The position numbers and the translations under genes were made by a program. Shown piece by piece: positions 12,152 to 24,413 of a DNA stretch of 64,000 nucleotides. Numbering within the stretch: position 1 is the first letter of the stretch; each line of letters starts with the position of its first letter. The stretch comes from Brachycybe producta. Lineage: Eukaryota > Arthropoda > Diplopoda > Playtdesmida > Andrognathidae. The DNA lies in the NCBI GenBank assembly GCA_036925085.1, contig JAUPFP010000027.1, positions 62,001-126,000 of the forward strand, read 5' to 3'. Below the pieces are notes generated by a model. That model saw only the letters and a list, made by a program, of their open reading frames with translations, was not told the origin of the DNA and searched no databases.

Positions 12152-12471
12152 CTCAGATTTCTATGAATTTATCAAGCAACCATTTCTCAATCTGTGGCCC
12201 AAGATCCTATTGTGAAGCAACAATCCCGGTTATGATCAACAAACAGTTGTTTTTTCAATAAAAAAAACACTGGTTAAAGGCTAGAAAACTGTAGTTGACA
12301 ACTAATAGTAACCAAGTTATTTAGCCTCTAATCAGCCTTTTTTATTATTAGAAAAAAAAAGCATGATTGCATTTGCAGTTGCTCTAATGATGATGGTTAA
12401 TTCACAATTGGCACTTGGGCCACAAATTGAGAAACATTTGCTTTTGACATTGCATAAAAATTCTAGACCTA
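12152..12471 (+). mobile_element. Family A MITE, copy A6
   Basis: Starts GGGCTCAGATTTCTATG and ends GCATAAAAATTCTAGACCT. Both GTGGCCCAAG and CTTGGGCCAC arms are present. Confidence 0.7.
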
Positions 12472-12640
12472 ATAATGTTTTTTTTTTAAATAAATGTGTT
12501 TGAAGTTATAGTTGGACATTTCTCTCTATAAATATTTCGAAATCAACAATCAGCTGAATTTAAGTTTCCCTATTTTTGACATTTTTTTAAGAAAAAATAA
12601 ATACATAATGAAATTGTTTTAAATGTAATTATGTCGTTTC

Positions 12641-14473
12641 AAAGTCCAGACAACAAAGATGCTGTTTTGTTTTAATTAAAAACAATACATTTTAGTAAAA
12701 ACAAAACAAAAACAAAAATCATTAATAATTGTCACTAGAAGTTACATTTGTCCTTGCTACAAGAGAGAGAGAGGGTCCCCCCAAAAAAGCACCATTATCA
12801 TTAATGTACATTACCATAAACAACATCATGTGTTTATACCAATATATGTTCAAAAAATATATATAAACAATAAAATAACATTAAGTCACTATTTAAACAG
12901 AACAGGTGCAAACAAGGGGGGGGGGGTTATTTTAACCTGAAAATATGTTCATAATAAGCTATATAGGGGCATATAATCCCACCAATTGAAATGTTAACGA
13001 AGGTCTTCCTTTTAACAAGAAAAATAAAGCACGTTTATTAATGTTTCTATAAGATCTATTTATTATTAGGGTCCACACACAACACACGAACCTCATTTTT
13101 AAACTACTTTATAATAAAAACGGAAATTCTGTTCACGTTTTTTTTTTATGAACAGCTGATTTTCGAATTTCTTCTTGGCGCTTTTTTTCTTTCTTCTTCT
13201 TCTACGTTTCAAGAAAACAACACTAAAAATTAATTGAAAATCTGTTAGAAACTAGAATAGGTCGCTGAATCACCCATGTTGATATTTCATTCTCCTCCAA
13301 AATAACACATTTTATATGACAAAAATAAGGCGTACGTACAAAACTACCTCAAGTTTCAAATGTGTAGGTTTTTTTTTTTAGTTTTTAAGATTTTGTTTTG
13401 TGGGATTGACAATTGTGCATTCATTTTGTTTTTTATATGTGTGCTTGACAATGCTTAATGCTGCATGTGGACTTTTATGTCCCTCTGTCATAGGCCTATT
13501 TGGCTGCTAGCAGAGTACTAATTGTAATTGTAATAACTTTTTTTTTTTTACAAAAATTTATTATTTTAGGTATTATTTGAATGAAATTAGAAGCAACAAA
13601 TGATGAAACCATTGATATTTTAAAATTTCGTTTATCAAAATGAAATTTTATTATTAACCCCACACATAATATAAGATAAGAATGATTCTTATGTATTTCA
13701 AAATAAATATTAAAAGTTTATGTAAAAAATAATATATATGTAGGCGTTTGTGTTGAAAAGATTTTTTTTTTAAAATGTATACAAAATCAATCCAATAAAA
13801 AACCCTAAAGCCCAACAACATGTATATTAATTATTTACACGTAAAATTTTAACAAAAAAAAAACCCTTCCAAAACGTACTTTAGTCGTAAAATTATGCCA
13901 CACTTCATCATCATCATCATCAAAATTCATACAAAAATCATCTTGAATTTCTCCAATAAGATTATGAGAAGCGAGCCCCCTCCCCAAATCATTTTCTGCC
14001 CTAAATATTTGAATATTCTTAATCAGCATTTTTTCTCAGGTTGACTAATATATATTAAAAAAAAAGGTAGCAAAATATGAACCCAGTGTTTTATTATGTC
14101 ATTAATGTTTTTAATAGGCTCTTATAATATTACTAAAAACACAAGAGAAAGGAATACTAAAAAATAGAATAGTAAAACATATATGAAAAAAAAGACGTCA
14201 GGTCCAAGTTAAGTGGCGGCGGTAAAAATGCTTGTTATACCTGGACATGCTTGGACATCAAAAGTCTGTAAGTGTCGGCAAAGTATAAACAAAGGTAGTT
14301 AAGACTTTTTTTGATAATATGTATAGAGAAAGGAGAGAGAATTTCTAAATTAGATTATAACCAACTAAACCTCCTAAAGCAATTATTTCTTCATCATCTT
14401 GATAAAACAAGAAAATGGAACTTTTTAAAACAACGTCACAAAAATTGTCTGGATTTAACACAATTAATGTATT

Positions 14474-14476
<3 letters not shown>
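12641..14476. other. AT-rich intron; one degenerate D copy, one doubtful exon
   Basis: A weak D remnant is at about 13140-13300 (TTAGAAACTAGAATAGG). The doubtful exon at 13880-13995 is listed separately. Nothing else is supported. Confidence 0.5.
13880..13995 (-). other. Doubtful alternative exon in the large BRIP1 intron
   Basis: An open minus-strand stretch encodes ENDLGRGLASHNLIGEIQ followed by an acidic Asp run from a (GAT)n repeat. A good donor, AAA|GTACGT, ends it at 13880, but in phase 0, which would shift the next exon into a stop. An alternative donor T|GTATGA at 13933 gives a 63-base phase 1-1 exon, starting at acceptor GGGCAG. The acceptor is weak. It may be a cassette exon, an exon of another transcript, or chance; the (ATC)n microsatellite alone can explain the acidic look. 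Confidence 0.2.

Positions 14477-14544
<68 letters not shown>
14477..14544 (+). repeat. (TC)n microsatellite
   Basis: An uninterrupted TC tract of about 68 bases. It creates spurious Ser-Leu open frames on the plus strand. Confidence 0.97.
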
Positions 14545-14548
<4 letters not shown>

Positions 14549-15067
14549 GTGTTTTGAATTACATAAAAGAAAAGTAAAACTGAATATACCTGTATATATT
14601 ATATATACCTGTAGTAAGTAGACCTACTTTATTTTCATGTTGCCTACAAAAGAATTAAGTGATTTTTAAGAAGGATTTTTTTTATAAAGATAAGCCTTTA
14701 TATACAACACACATTTAACTAAATGTGAGGCCCTCCCATGAAGAAATTTTTTTTAAAAACAAAACAAACAACTGATGACAATGTATATTATACACAGGTA
14801 CATAAACACAGGTACATAAATACAGGTATATACAGAAAGTAAGAAGAAATAACTACATTTTGTCGGCGGCATCATCATCGTCGTCATCATCATTTTTTTG
14901 TGTGTTCTGTTTTTTTTGTTGAACCAACCATTCATCATTAAATTGGATTACTACTTCAAGTCCCTCCATTATCTTATATTTTTATGGTCAAATCAAAAAT
15001 GGGCTAATAAAAAACCCTTATAAGTAATAACTTATAAAGGGATGGATAGAATCTGATTTACCAGTTA

Positions 15068-15225
15068 TTACACAAGGACCTGATTTACCTGTTGTTGCTA
15101 TTATTATTACCACAAGGACCTGATTTACCTGTTGTTATTACCACAAGGACCTGATTTACCTGTTGTTATTACGACAAGGACCTTGATTTACCTGTTGTTA
15201 TTACCACAAGGACCTTGATTTTTCC
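15068..15225 (+). repeat. Short tandem repeat, unit about 31-37 bp, five copies
   Basis: CACAAGGACCTGATTTACC followed by TGTTGTTATTAC recurs at 15072, 15111, 15142, 15174 and 15205, with small changes. Confidence 0.85.
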
Positions 15226-15229
15226 TGTA

Positions 15230-17084
15230 ATCATTATATTGTAGTTTTGTTTAGGTTCCAAAAGACCTTAATGTCCACTGACCAATGTAAACTGCTATAT
15301 GTCCTAATAAATTGGTCCAAATAAAAGACTTTATAATATTTACAGGTTAGAAAACTTAAGATAACATTGTTACGTGGAATAATTTTGAATATTGTAATAC
15401 ACTGTATTAGTTTGTCTGTTTGAACAAACAAATATTCAAAACTAGGAAAATTTCCTAATAAAAAACATTTCAAGTTTCCTATCTTCATATTACCTACAGT
15501 GCATTTTTCTATTAGTTGGGCAACTATTAGGAGAACAAACGTGGCCCAACGCTTAATTTATTATCATGGTTAGGTCAGTTTACGCGAGAAAACAACACTC
15601 GCTCCACAACTTTAACTAAACCATACATTTCCATTTTTTATAAAAAAAATGACGTTATTCTTGAGGTAAAAACCATAATTATATCTAACCTACATCTAAT
15701 TAAAAATGCATTTTAAGTTACCTAAAACCTAAAATAGAAACTCACCAAAATCTAACAAAATGGCGACCAGAATCATCCTCACAAATTCAACTAGTTGAAA
15801 TTATTCAACTTTATACATTGAATCTACTTTTTTCAGGCAATTATTTTTGCTTTTTTCCAGTTTCAAATTCATTTTCAACCTGATTTTTCCAAGTGGAAAG
15901 AGAGGGCCTGGAAATCCATTTTTTGGAGAAGAATGAAATTCTCTAAAAGGTTTCTTAAAATTGATTTTGAAATTGACTAGAAATTGTTTAGCCATTTAAT
16001 TAATTATAATTTTTCTATAGAATATACCTTTTTTAATTTGCATAATTAAAATATTTTGCATTTTTTAGCGTTTATTATTATTTCTTATTTGCATAAAAAA
16101 CACCATTATTGAATTGTTTATTTATAAAAGTTTTGACCTTTTCTAATGACTAATAAGTAAACCATTTTTTATTGAATCTTTCTATGAGTCTCAAACAGTC
16201 ATTATTGAACATCACTTTTATGTTAATGAACCTTATTATTCACCATGTACACTTGTTATCAACCGATATGTACATGTTTAATTAGTAAAACATTTGTAAA
16301 AAATTTAACCTAAACAAGCAAGTTTAGAAAAAAATAAGACCTACTACTTATGTTTTTTGTTTTTTTTCAAATTGCAATTCAAATTAAAAACATTTAACTA
16401 TTTTTTTTTGTTTTGTTTAAGATATTAATTTTATACAAATTAACTTAACCGAAATGATTATAAAAATCTAATTAAATTCAAACAGACCCAAAAAAAATTG
16501 TTTTCTTCTTCTTCTTCTTCTTCTTAATAAAAATAAGTATGAAAAATGCCAAAATATTTTGATAGTTAACTAATTTATGTTAGTCGTAAAATTAACAATT
16601 TTGCGCCTATTTTTTATTGGTATTTCTAAAATGAATTCTTAAAATTATATGTAAGTATGATGATGACAACCAGGTAGGTAGGTATAGACACACAAAAAAA
16701 GACATTGTTTGGTCACTCCTATCACCATTACATATCTTACATGAAGGAGGGGCTCTCTCTCTCCCCTTTTGTGTGTAGATTATTAATGAAATATTTATTT
16801 AAATAATAAAAAAATGGCGATGAGAAAATGATAGTAAAATAGCTAACTTCAAATGTCAGCCTCATTAAAAACAACGACGTTCAAAAGAAGAAGAAAACAC
16901 AAGCTTAGAATCTAGAACGACCTGCATTCCGAACATATTTTCTCTTTGAAAACATTTTATAGGCAAGACTTAAAAAAATCATCTAACATGGAGGATGGAT
17001 GAATTGGATGGATGGTCAAAGCTCCAAAAAAAAGCCAATAACACTAATATATTACCCTATATAAAGAAATAATAATTTACTCTA
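15230..17084. other. AT-rich intron, no supported gene
   Basis: A 64-codon minus-strand frame at 15801-15995 has no convincing splice sites and no recognised domain. (TTC)n lies at 16504-16524. No mobile element ends were found. Confidence 0.5.
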
Positions 17085-17107
17085 AAGGTGGATTTAGTGT
17101 CGCGCTG

Positions 17108-17565
17108 AAGATCAACATTTTGTAGCTGAAGATCAACATTTTGTAGCTGAAGATCCAACATTTTGTAGCTGAAGATCCAACATTTTGTAGCTGAAGATCC
17201 AACATTTTGTAGCTGAAGATCCAACATTTTGTAGCTGAAGATCCAACATTTTGTAGCTGAAGATCCAACATTTTGTAGCTGAAGATCCAACATTTTGTAG
17301 CTGAAGATCCAACATTTTGTAGCTGAAGATCCAACATTTTGTAGCTGAAGATCAACATTTTGTAGCTGAAAGATCAACATTTTGTAGCTGAAGGATCAAC
17401 ATTTTGTAGCTGAAGGATCAACATTTTGTAGCTAAAGATCAACATTTTGTAGATGAAGATCAAAATTTTGTAGATGAAGATCAACATTTTGTAGCTGAAG
17501 ATCAACATTTTGTAGCTAAAGATCAACATTTTGTAGCTAAAGATCAACATTTTGTAGCTGAAAAT
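17108..17565 (+). repeat. 22-bp minisatellite inside element M, about 20 copies
   Basis: The unit contains CAACATTTTGTAGCTGAAGAT, here in 21-, 22- and 23-base variants. The central block is very uniform and the right part more varied (AGATGAAG, AGCTAAAG), so recent amplification occurred in the middle. Confidence 0.95.
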
Positions 17566-17617
17566 GACATGTAGCATCAAATATACCAAGTTATGTAAAC
17601 AGATTTAACTCAACTAA

Positions 17618-17790
17618 GAGATCTTTCTATGGAGTATTTCGTGCCAAAACTGAGTGTGACCAATAGATGGCACAAACTGTACTTAGTGATTCAGTTACAA
17701 TAGGGTTCAATGGAGGACATTTTAAGGAAGAAGGTCTTCCATCTAGCTTCAAAAAGCAGATGATTATTCTTCACTAACTTTTGGTGTTTT
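17618..17790 (+). repeat. Dispersed repeat Z, copy 1
   Basis: Shares AGTTACAAT, GGGTTCAATGGA and CTAGCTTCAAAAAGCAGA, in order, with 57985-58150. Includes AATAGATGGCACAAACTG, matching AGATGGCGCCAACTG in the other copy. Confidence 0.7.
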
Positions 17791-18024
17791 TGTCTAACAA
17801 GGAATTGCTTTACCTTTATATATTCATCTTGAAATATACCATAACCACCTATATGGTGGCCATATATGGCCACTTTTCATCTTCAGCTACAAAATGTTCA
17901 TCTTCAGCGTGCCACTAAATCCACCTTCATACCCTTTGTATGCACACATACATTTAAATGTGTTTAAAATGGATTTAAAGTGTAAACACTCCTTAAACTG
18001 TTTTTTCTTTCTTTCTGTTTTTCA

Positions 18025-18110
18025 GGTATAAACTAAAAAGAAACCTGAACGTGTTTTAGAAACTAGAAGGGTATAACTCAATCACTAATAATAAAAATAA
18101 CATTTTATTT
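18025..18110 (+). repeat. Partial family D copy
   Basis: GTGTTTTAGAAACTAGAAGG and AACTCAATCAC are present; the second arm is absent. Confidence 0.5.
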
Positions 18111-18156
18111 AGAGCCTCAAAGAGATAAAACACATCGAATGCCAATACTTACACCT

Positions 18157-18462
18157 AATACCTTGTACACAGCCACGAGTTAAATGAAATCAAATTAAAT
18201 GTGTTTAGGTGAATTATACGGAATCCAGTTAAGGACATGAACAACAAATAAAAATTGACTTTATTATTAATATTTTAAAATTGAAATGCTAAATCATTAT
18301 TTTGTCAATAGTTTTATATATTATTATTATTAAGTAATATCTCAATATTTTCAGATTATTAACTGAATAAATTGAATTCGACAGATTGTGTGCCCTTTAC
18401 AGGGCTCTGTAGAACACATTTATTATTTAAATGCATTTAAATTATCGGGTGTGTACTAGGTA
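18157..18462 (+). mobile_element. Family B MITE, copy B2
   Basis: Ends TAATACCTTGTACACAG and GTGTGTACTAGGTA are inverted. The internal GAATTATACGGAATCCAG and GGGCTCTGTAGAACACA are shared by all B copies. Confidence 0.85.
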
Positions 18463-18639
18463 AAATACATGTAAGTTAAATGCATTTAAAGAAAAAGTTA
18501 TTAAAAATGTTCTACAGAACCCTGTTAAGGTCAAACAAAGTAAGCAAAATCTAAACCAGGTTCCCTCTAGTTAGTTCTTAATATTTCAGGGCTTTTATTA
18601 TTATTGAATTTAAACACTACAAAAAGTTAAAATTCTTCA

Positions 18640-19110
18640 CATTTTTTTTAAAAAATAGTGAGATCTGTTATTAAATGCCTACTTATGGGGTATTTTCATT
18701 TTTACATTACACGTATTTTAAAATAAGCTTTTTAAATGAATTGGAAAGTGACCTACCTAACTTTAAACAGAGGCAAAAATTATTAATTTTGTTCACAAAA
18801 AGTTTATTCTGAAAGATAATCTACTCTTTAAGTGATTGAGCAACCCTTCTAGTTTGTAAAATACGTTCTAGTTTCTCTTTATTTTACATCTAAAGAGTTC
18901 GAAAATCAACTATATATATGCATAACATTCAGTTCTTACAAAAAGTTGCTTACAATTCATTCAACACGTTTCTGATTTGCAAATTGTGGGTGATGATAAC
19001 CATAAAAAGTTTATTTTAAACGATGACCACACATATAATGATTATTTCCTAGAGTTCAGAAGTTAACTAAAAATTTCTAGTTTCTAAAACACTTTCATCA
19101 AATGTTGTTT
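18640..19110. repeat. Two degenerate family D copies
   Basis: GAGCAACCCTTCTAGTTTG at 18838 and TTTCTAGTTTCTAAAACACT at 19074 mark arms. AAAATAAGCTTTTT lies at 18719. Confidence 0.55.
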
Positions 19111-19631
19111 CTGAAAACCACATACAGAAAACAAAAAAAAAAAAAGACAAAACCCATACTAGAAGGGTCACATTTTTGCTCAATTTTAATGGAAAAGAAT
19201 CTTCTAAAATGTGTGTTTAGCACACGAATACAATAAATATACTTTTTATGGATTTTATCCTTGCTCAAAATGCGTTCAGAATACAAGACCCATTGTGTTT
19301 CTTTATGTTGGAGTTGCACTTTTTTTCTTCTCCCAATTAGTAAATTCCCACGACATGAGAATGTCACATAGAAGTTTTTTGTTTTTTTAAAAAGACAAAA
19401 AAATATGACCGACACAATATAACAAGCAATGTCCAACTAATGCATATTTCGTTGTTAGTTGTTTTTCTACAGAAGAAGAAAAAAAGGGAAAAATAAAAGG
19501 ATATTTGGGCGCATTCGGAAACTAAAGAAAAACTTTATTATCTTTAAAAAAAATACAGAAAAAACAGCATCCGGAAACAACATGTTGAGATGAGACGGCT
19601 GTAAATTATAATTATATGCCGTATAATTAAT

Positions 19632-20651
19632 TAGTGATGAGCAATTTCATAAAAATTTATTTTGTTGAAATATTTTTTTATGAAATTTGTGAAATATATA
19701 TTGAAAATTTGTAAAAAATTAATTGAAATTCATGAAATAAAACAAGATAGTTGTGTATCAGTTTACATTAACTTTATTATACTAATGGTACATAAATCAC
19801 GTAATGTGACTAATTATTGTAGAACTAGTGGGGTAACCCGTCATAAATGACGGGAGCAAAACTCACAGGCAATTGTGCACATGCGCGTCGTTTTTTTACT
19901 CCTTTCATTTCAATTTCAGTGTCCCCTCCCCCTTTTTTCCCCCTCCACTTTCATTCTCTCTCCCTCTACACTTTCCAACATTTTCCCCTCTCCAATTTAA
20001 TAGCATGGGGTTCTTGGATGGGGAGTGTGCAACATATAGTTGACCTTGAGAAAAAAAGCCGTTCATTTATTCAAATTTATATAAATTCCGACATGCTTCA
20101 ATGGTTGTACAGCGTTACTTCAGAGACAGATATATAGATAGATACACAGACCTGGGATATTATATATATAATAATTAGAGATACACGTCTGTAAACGTTA
20201 AAAAAACTTTTATGTATTATAAAATGAAGAAAATTAAACTGATTCCAAAAAACTTTGAACAAAAAAAAAATTGAAAGGAAAATGGACTCTTATGCCTTGT
20301 TTCCACTGGGGTGAAAATTTGAACTTTTTGAAAATTTCAACTGGTGAAAAATAGAAGAAATGTGCCCCCCCCCCACCCATTTACTATCATAGGCAAAGGT
20401 CACGTTGGTTCAATTTTTCACCAGTTGAAAATTCTGAAAAAGTTCAAATTTTCATCCCAATGGAAACAAGACCTTATGAACCAATTACAATCACCATTTT
20501 TTTTTTTCGTTTATAACTTCACTGCTTATAGAAACAGGTTTTTTTAAAAAAATAAATTTCGCATTTTTTAAAAAAAAAATATTTCAAACTCATCTCATGT
20601 GAAATATTTCACATTATATTTCACGTAAAATATTTTAATGGCACATCACTA
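19632..20651 (+). mobile_element. Non-autonomous hAT-like element X, with nested insertions
   Basis: Left end TAGTGATGAGC and right end GCACATCACTA are inverted. Subterminal GTGAAATATAT on the left and ATTTCACGTAAAATAT on the right are also related. A matching 8-bp target duplication is not clear. Foldback F1 and an ACAGGCA-type end at about 19873 lie inside. Confidence 0.5.
20294..20475 (+). mobile_element. Family F foldback, copy F1
   Basis: CCTTGTTTCCACTGGGGTGA at the left is the inverse of TCATCCCAATGGAAACAAG at the right; GAAAATTTCAACTGGTGAAA pairs with TTTCACCAGTTGAAAATT. TTATG is present at both borders. Confidence 0.8.
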
Positions 20652-20686
20652 TATATTTTGCAATTGAAATCTAACTACTAAAAGTG

Positions 20687-20824
20687 ACAGGCAATTGTGC
20701 CCAGCATTAGAATTTCTTTTGCTCCGCCCTTTTATGACGTGAGACCAAGTAACAAACCAATTAGGAATTGATGAGCAGTAATGACACTAAAAAAAAATTT
20801 TTAATGCTGGGCACAATTGCCTGT
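20687..20824 (+). mobile_element. Family E MITE, copy E1, perfect 9-bp target duplication
   Basis: 138 bp. ACAGGCAATTGTGCCCAGCA and TGCTGGGCACAATTGCCTGT are exact inverted ends. CTAAAAGTG flanks it at 20678-20686 and 20825-20833. The interior CTCCGCCCTTTTATGACG is shared with the other E copies. Confidence 0.92.
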
Positions 20825-20833
20825 CTAAAAGTG

Positions 20834-21938
20834 GTCTGTGTGACAAGTCCCCTTAGTTTCCGATTGCGTCCATTTTTTTTGACCACATGTATAATATAAA
20901 TTACTAACTTTTTTCCACACCCAAATAAATGAGTGTAGAAATTATACATATGTTTTAAGGAAACAACCTTTTTTTTTTCTTCTTCTTTTTTGTATAAATT
21001 CCAACTGATTCTCATAATGGTTAAGATATTTTAACTTTTAAGAACCACAAAAAAAAATTATTTTTGTAAAATTTCTCTTAAGAAAAGAGGTTTGGAAGCC
21101 AATATTGATGAAATGCATGGCGTAGCATTTTTAATAACTTGGAAGAAGAAAGAAAGAAGAAAAAAACCCAACTTAGAACAACAAAAAACCGAAACAACTC
21201 TCTCTCTCCCGTCGAAAATGAAAAACTGGTGGCCGGCCACATACAGGCCACATTACAATATACAGGTATCTCTAGATATAATAAGATACACTTACTTCAC
21301 TTCCAATTATCGAGACAAGGCAAGTGGTAAATTAAATGATTGCAATAAACAAACACGAAAAAGAAACCATTAAAGAAATCTAGATATGTGTATTTTACAG
21401 CAAAAAAAAAAAAGCTAATCAGGATTTTTTTTAAGAAAAAAATACCTGCATAGAGAGAGACACATATTTCAACTTCCGGCCCCTCTCTCTCTCTTAATAA
21501 GAGAAAGTTAAAAAAAAAATTTAAAAAAAGCCCACCCAGAATGAAACCACCCAAATTGAAAGAAATAAAAACTGTTTTTACAAACTATAAAAATCAATTC
21601 TGCAAACAAACAAAAAAAGATAGAAGAAAAGAAATCACTTTTTTAAGTGTAAAAATGAGCAAACCAGATATCGTAAATGGTTTAGATTAAATTAACAGAA
21701 AGGGAGAAAGAGGGGGGTCAGTCAACCACTTGAACCATCACAAAAAAAAGGGACTAAAAACACCTTTATGCTGGGTACAAACGATCAATTTCTGGCTTTA
21801 TTAATCTGTAAATTTGGTGGATCTTCTAAGGTTGGCAAAAACCCCAGGTTTTATTTATTTAGCACAGCTCACTGGTTTAAACCAGGTTTTTATGGGTTAA
21901 ATTTGGTTAAACCTTTTTAAGAAATAAGGAAAGCCCCT
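20834..21938. other. AT- and purine-rich intron, no feature
   Basis: Overlapping short frames on both strands at 21058-21554 come from poly-purine tracts and have no splice or domain support. Confidence 0.5.
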
Positions 21939-22232
21939 AATACATAGTACACACGCCTGATAATTTAAATGCATTTCAATAACAAACGTGTTCTACAGAG
22001 CCCCGTGAAGGGCAAACAAACATTATGTCGAATTCAGTTAATTAATCTGAAAATAATGAGTTAATACTTAAATATAAACTATTGACAAAATATTGATTTA
22101 GTATTTTCAATTTAAAATATTAATAATAAAGTCAATTTTATTTGGTTCATGTCCTTAACTGGATTCCGTATAATTAACCTAAACACATTTAATTTGAATT
22201 CATTTAACTCATGTGTGTGTGTACAAGGTATA
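21939..22232 (-). mobile_element. Family B MITE, copy B3
   Basis: Reverse orientation to B2. Begins TAATACATAGTACACACG, contains TGTGTTCTACAGAGCCC and CTGGATTCCGTATAATT, and ends GTGTGTACAAGGTATAA. Confidence 0.85.
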
Positions 22233-22239
22233 ATGCTAT

Positions 22240-22430
22240 GACTCATCAGTCATCAACAAACCATACTTCATTTGTAGCAAAAAATATTTACTTAAATTTC
22301 GGTCATTTTCAAAGTAACGTAAAAAGCTTATTTTAAAATATATTAACATAATAATACCACTAATTAATCGAGCTACTCTTCTAGTTTCTAAAACACATTT
22401 AACTTGTTTTCTTTATTTTCAAAATTTTCT
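22240..22430 (-). repeat. Partial family D copy
   Basis: AAAAGCTTATTTTAAAATAT at 22322 and GCTACTCTTCTAGTTTCTAA at 22373. Confidence 0.5.
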
Positions 22431-23053
22431 TCATATTTGAATTTAAATGTTACTGACAATCCATAATTAACAAGTCAAGAGTAGACAAACAATGCTTAAT
22501 CGTCTGTACCCAGCTTTAAAATTTAGAAAACCAAAAAAATAATAAGTTCTAAGTGAATTTATTTAACTTATTTTTTTTAACTATATCCACCTGTGTATTT
22601 ATTTTATTTATAACTGGATCTGAATCTCTCTTTCTCTTTCTCAAAAATTTCTACAGGCAATTTTTATACCTTTTTTTTTTTTTGCAAACAACAAATAAAA
22701 AAAAAATTTGTTCAGAAAGTGACATTTTTGCACTTGTTTTATATTCAAACATAATTGCAACAAGGTACCCCAAAAAAATACAATACATTTCGAGTTATTG
22801 CTTCAAGGGTTTCCAAAATATGAGAATCTGAGGGCCAAAAATAAAAATTTATTTTCCACTGAACTTGTCACAAATGCCCCCCCCCCCCCAACCTAAAAAA
22901 AACCAATGTCTTGTCCAAAATGTCCTATTCTGTCCTTTATGAGAATCTTTTTTTTTTGTTGTTGTTGGTCACTCAAGATTCACATCGTTAGCAATAAATC
23001 GCATTTGTAAAAAAAAAGAAGTATTTTTTCATTGTTCTTTCTCACATAATAGG

Positions 23054-23097
<44 letters not shown>

Positions 23098-24107
23098 ATT
23101 AAAATTTAAAACATTTTGCATCAACAAGAGAGAATATAAGTGTTTTAGACATTATGAGGACCTTTGATATAAGTTACAAGTGCAACAAAGTGAACATATT
23201 TTTGATGTGATATATGAGGAGAAGTTTGTCGTGAGAAAAAAAAAGCAAGTAGCCATGTTGTACTTCAAAAGACAAAAAAAAAAGTCAACTGGTCGTAAAA
23301 ATGGTCAAGAAGAATGTGAAATTTGGTATGTGAAATCGAGTTTTCTACCTTCCACACCCTCCCCCTCCCCTTCTTTATTTTGAACCACCTACAAAATACA
23401 TATATATCTATCTATACTAGAATTCACCATCTCTCTTATCAGTCTATCATTCCATCTCCTCACCTTATCTCATATGTCCAACAATCAAGAGAGAAACAAT
23501 TTTCAGTATTTTTTTTTCATCTTCTTGTTCTTAATGGCAAAACTCACAGGAAGCCGCCTTTGTCGTCATGAAAAAGAAAGAAAAAATACAGGTATTTTAC
23601 GTACACCATATATACCTGTATATATATATATATTGTGTGCACTCAGAAATGACCCTTATATAAGTGTCCACCACTGTCGGCCTTTTCTTTTCAAAAGATA
23701 TTACCCTGAGATACCTGAGAGACAGATCAGTCAATTAATGTTTTCTGAATAGAATTAGACAGGTAAATAAACCGAAAAAGAAAAAAAAATTAATACAATT
23801 CCATATCTCTTATTATCTGTTTCATGTCAGCTAAGAAGGGAGGGGGAGAGATGTTTAAAAAAAGAGTAAAAAAAAATTCACGATTTCATCATTAGGTAGG
23901 TTTTTATCTTGCTCTCATCAGAAGTTGATATTTTTTTACAGAAGAAATTCAAAATTTGTTAAGACACTTAAAAACAGTAAAAAGAACCAAATAAAAGTAA
24001 TTTTTATCATAATACCTTTTCAAAATAATGGCATTTTTTTTATTAAAAAAAAAGCAAGACTCACTGCAAAATGTCATTGAATTAATTACAATTGTGAGTG
24101 TGATTAA
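22431..24107. other. AT-rich intron with microsatellites
   Basis: Contains (TA)n at 23056-23094, a poly-C tract near 22880 and pyrimidine-rich patches near 23350. No gene is supported. Confidence 0.55.
23056..23094. repeat. (TA)n microsatellite
   Basis: About 19 TA units following AGGCCTATA. Confidence 0.95.
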
Positions 24108-24413
24108 TACCTAGTACACACCTGATAGTTTAAATGAATTTAAATAATAAATGTGTTCTACAGAGCCCTGTGAAGGACAAACAAACAATATGTCGAATTC
24201 AATTTATTCAGTTAATTAATCTGAAAATATTGAGTTAATACTTAAATATAATTAGATAAATTATTGACAAAATATTAATTTAGTATTTCAATTTAAAATA
24301 TTAATAATAAAGTCAATTTTTTATTTGGTTCATGTCTTTAACTGGATTCCGTATAATTCACCTTAACACATTTAATTTGAATTCATTTAACTCATGACTG
24401 TGTACAGGTATAA
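24105..24413 (-). mobile_element. Family B MITE, copy B4
   Basis: Ends TAATACCTAGTACACACC and GTGTACAGGTATAAT. TGTTCTACAGAGCCCTGTG and CTGGATTCCGTATAATTC are shared with B3 and B5. Confidence 0.88.

Larger units (their letters stand above)
11350..12640 (+). repeat. Diverged direct duplication carrying family A copies
   Basis: GTGTTCAACCTTTTATAG at 11367 recurs at 11918. A second block, GTCGGACATCTTCTCT through TTAAGTTTCCC (about 11485-11550), recurs with changes at about 12507-12570 (GTTGGACATTTCTCTC). Three family A copies lie between. Confidence 0.6.
17085..17927 (+). mobile_element. Foldback element M with a minisatellite arm
   Basis: The left end AAGGTGGATTTAGTGTCGCG and right end GCGTGCCACTAAATCCACCT are inverted. 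Just inside, CTGAAGATCAACATTTTGTA on the left is the inverse of TACAAAATGTTCATCTTCAG on the right. The left arm has expanded into a long 22-bp tandem array, while the right arm keeps about one and a half units. The middle (17618-17790) is repeat Z, also found at 58 kb. No transposase is encoded. Confidence 0.75.

Noticed and set aside
14311-14621. Plus-strand frames with Ser-Leu runs
   Set aside because: Translation of the (TC)n microsatellite.
15801-15995. 64-codon minus-strand frame as a BRIP1 exon
   Set aside because: No acceptor/donor pair in phase 1-1 keeps the BRIP1 frame, and the peptide shows no FANCJ likeness.
17057-17589. Repetitive proteins on the minus strand
   Set aside because: Products of the 22-bp minisatellite read in three frames.
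19098-19436. 112-codon minus-strand frame
   Set aside because: Low-complexity Lys/Phe-rich composition, no splice sites and no recognised domain.
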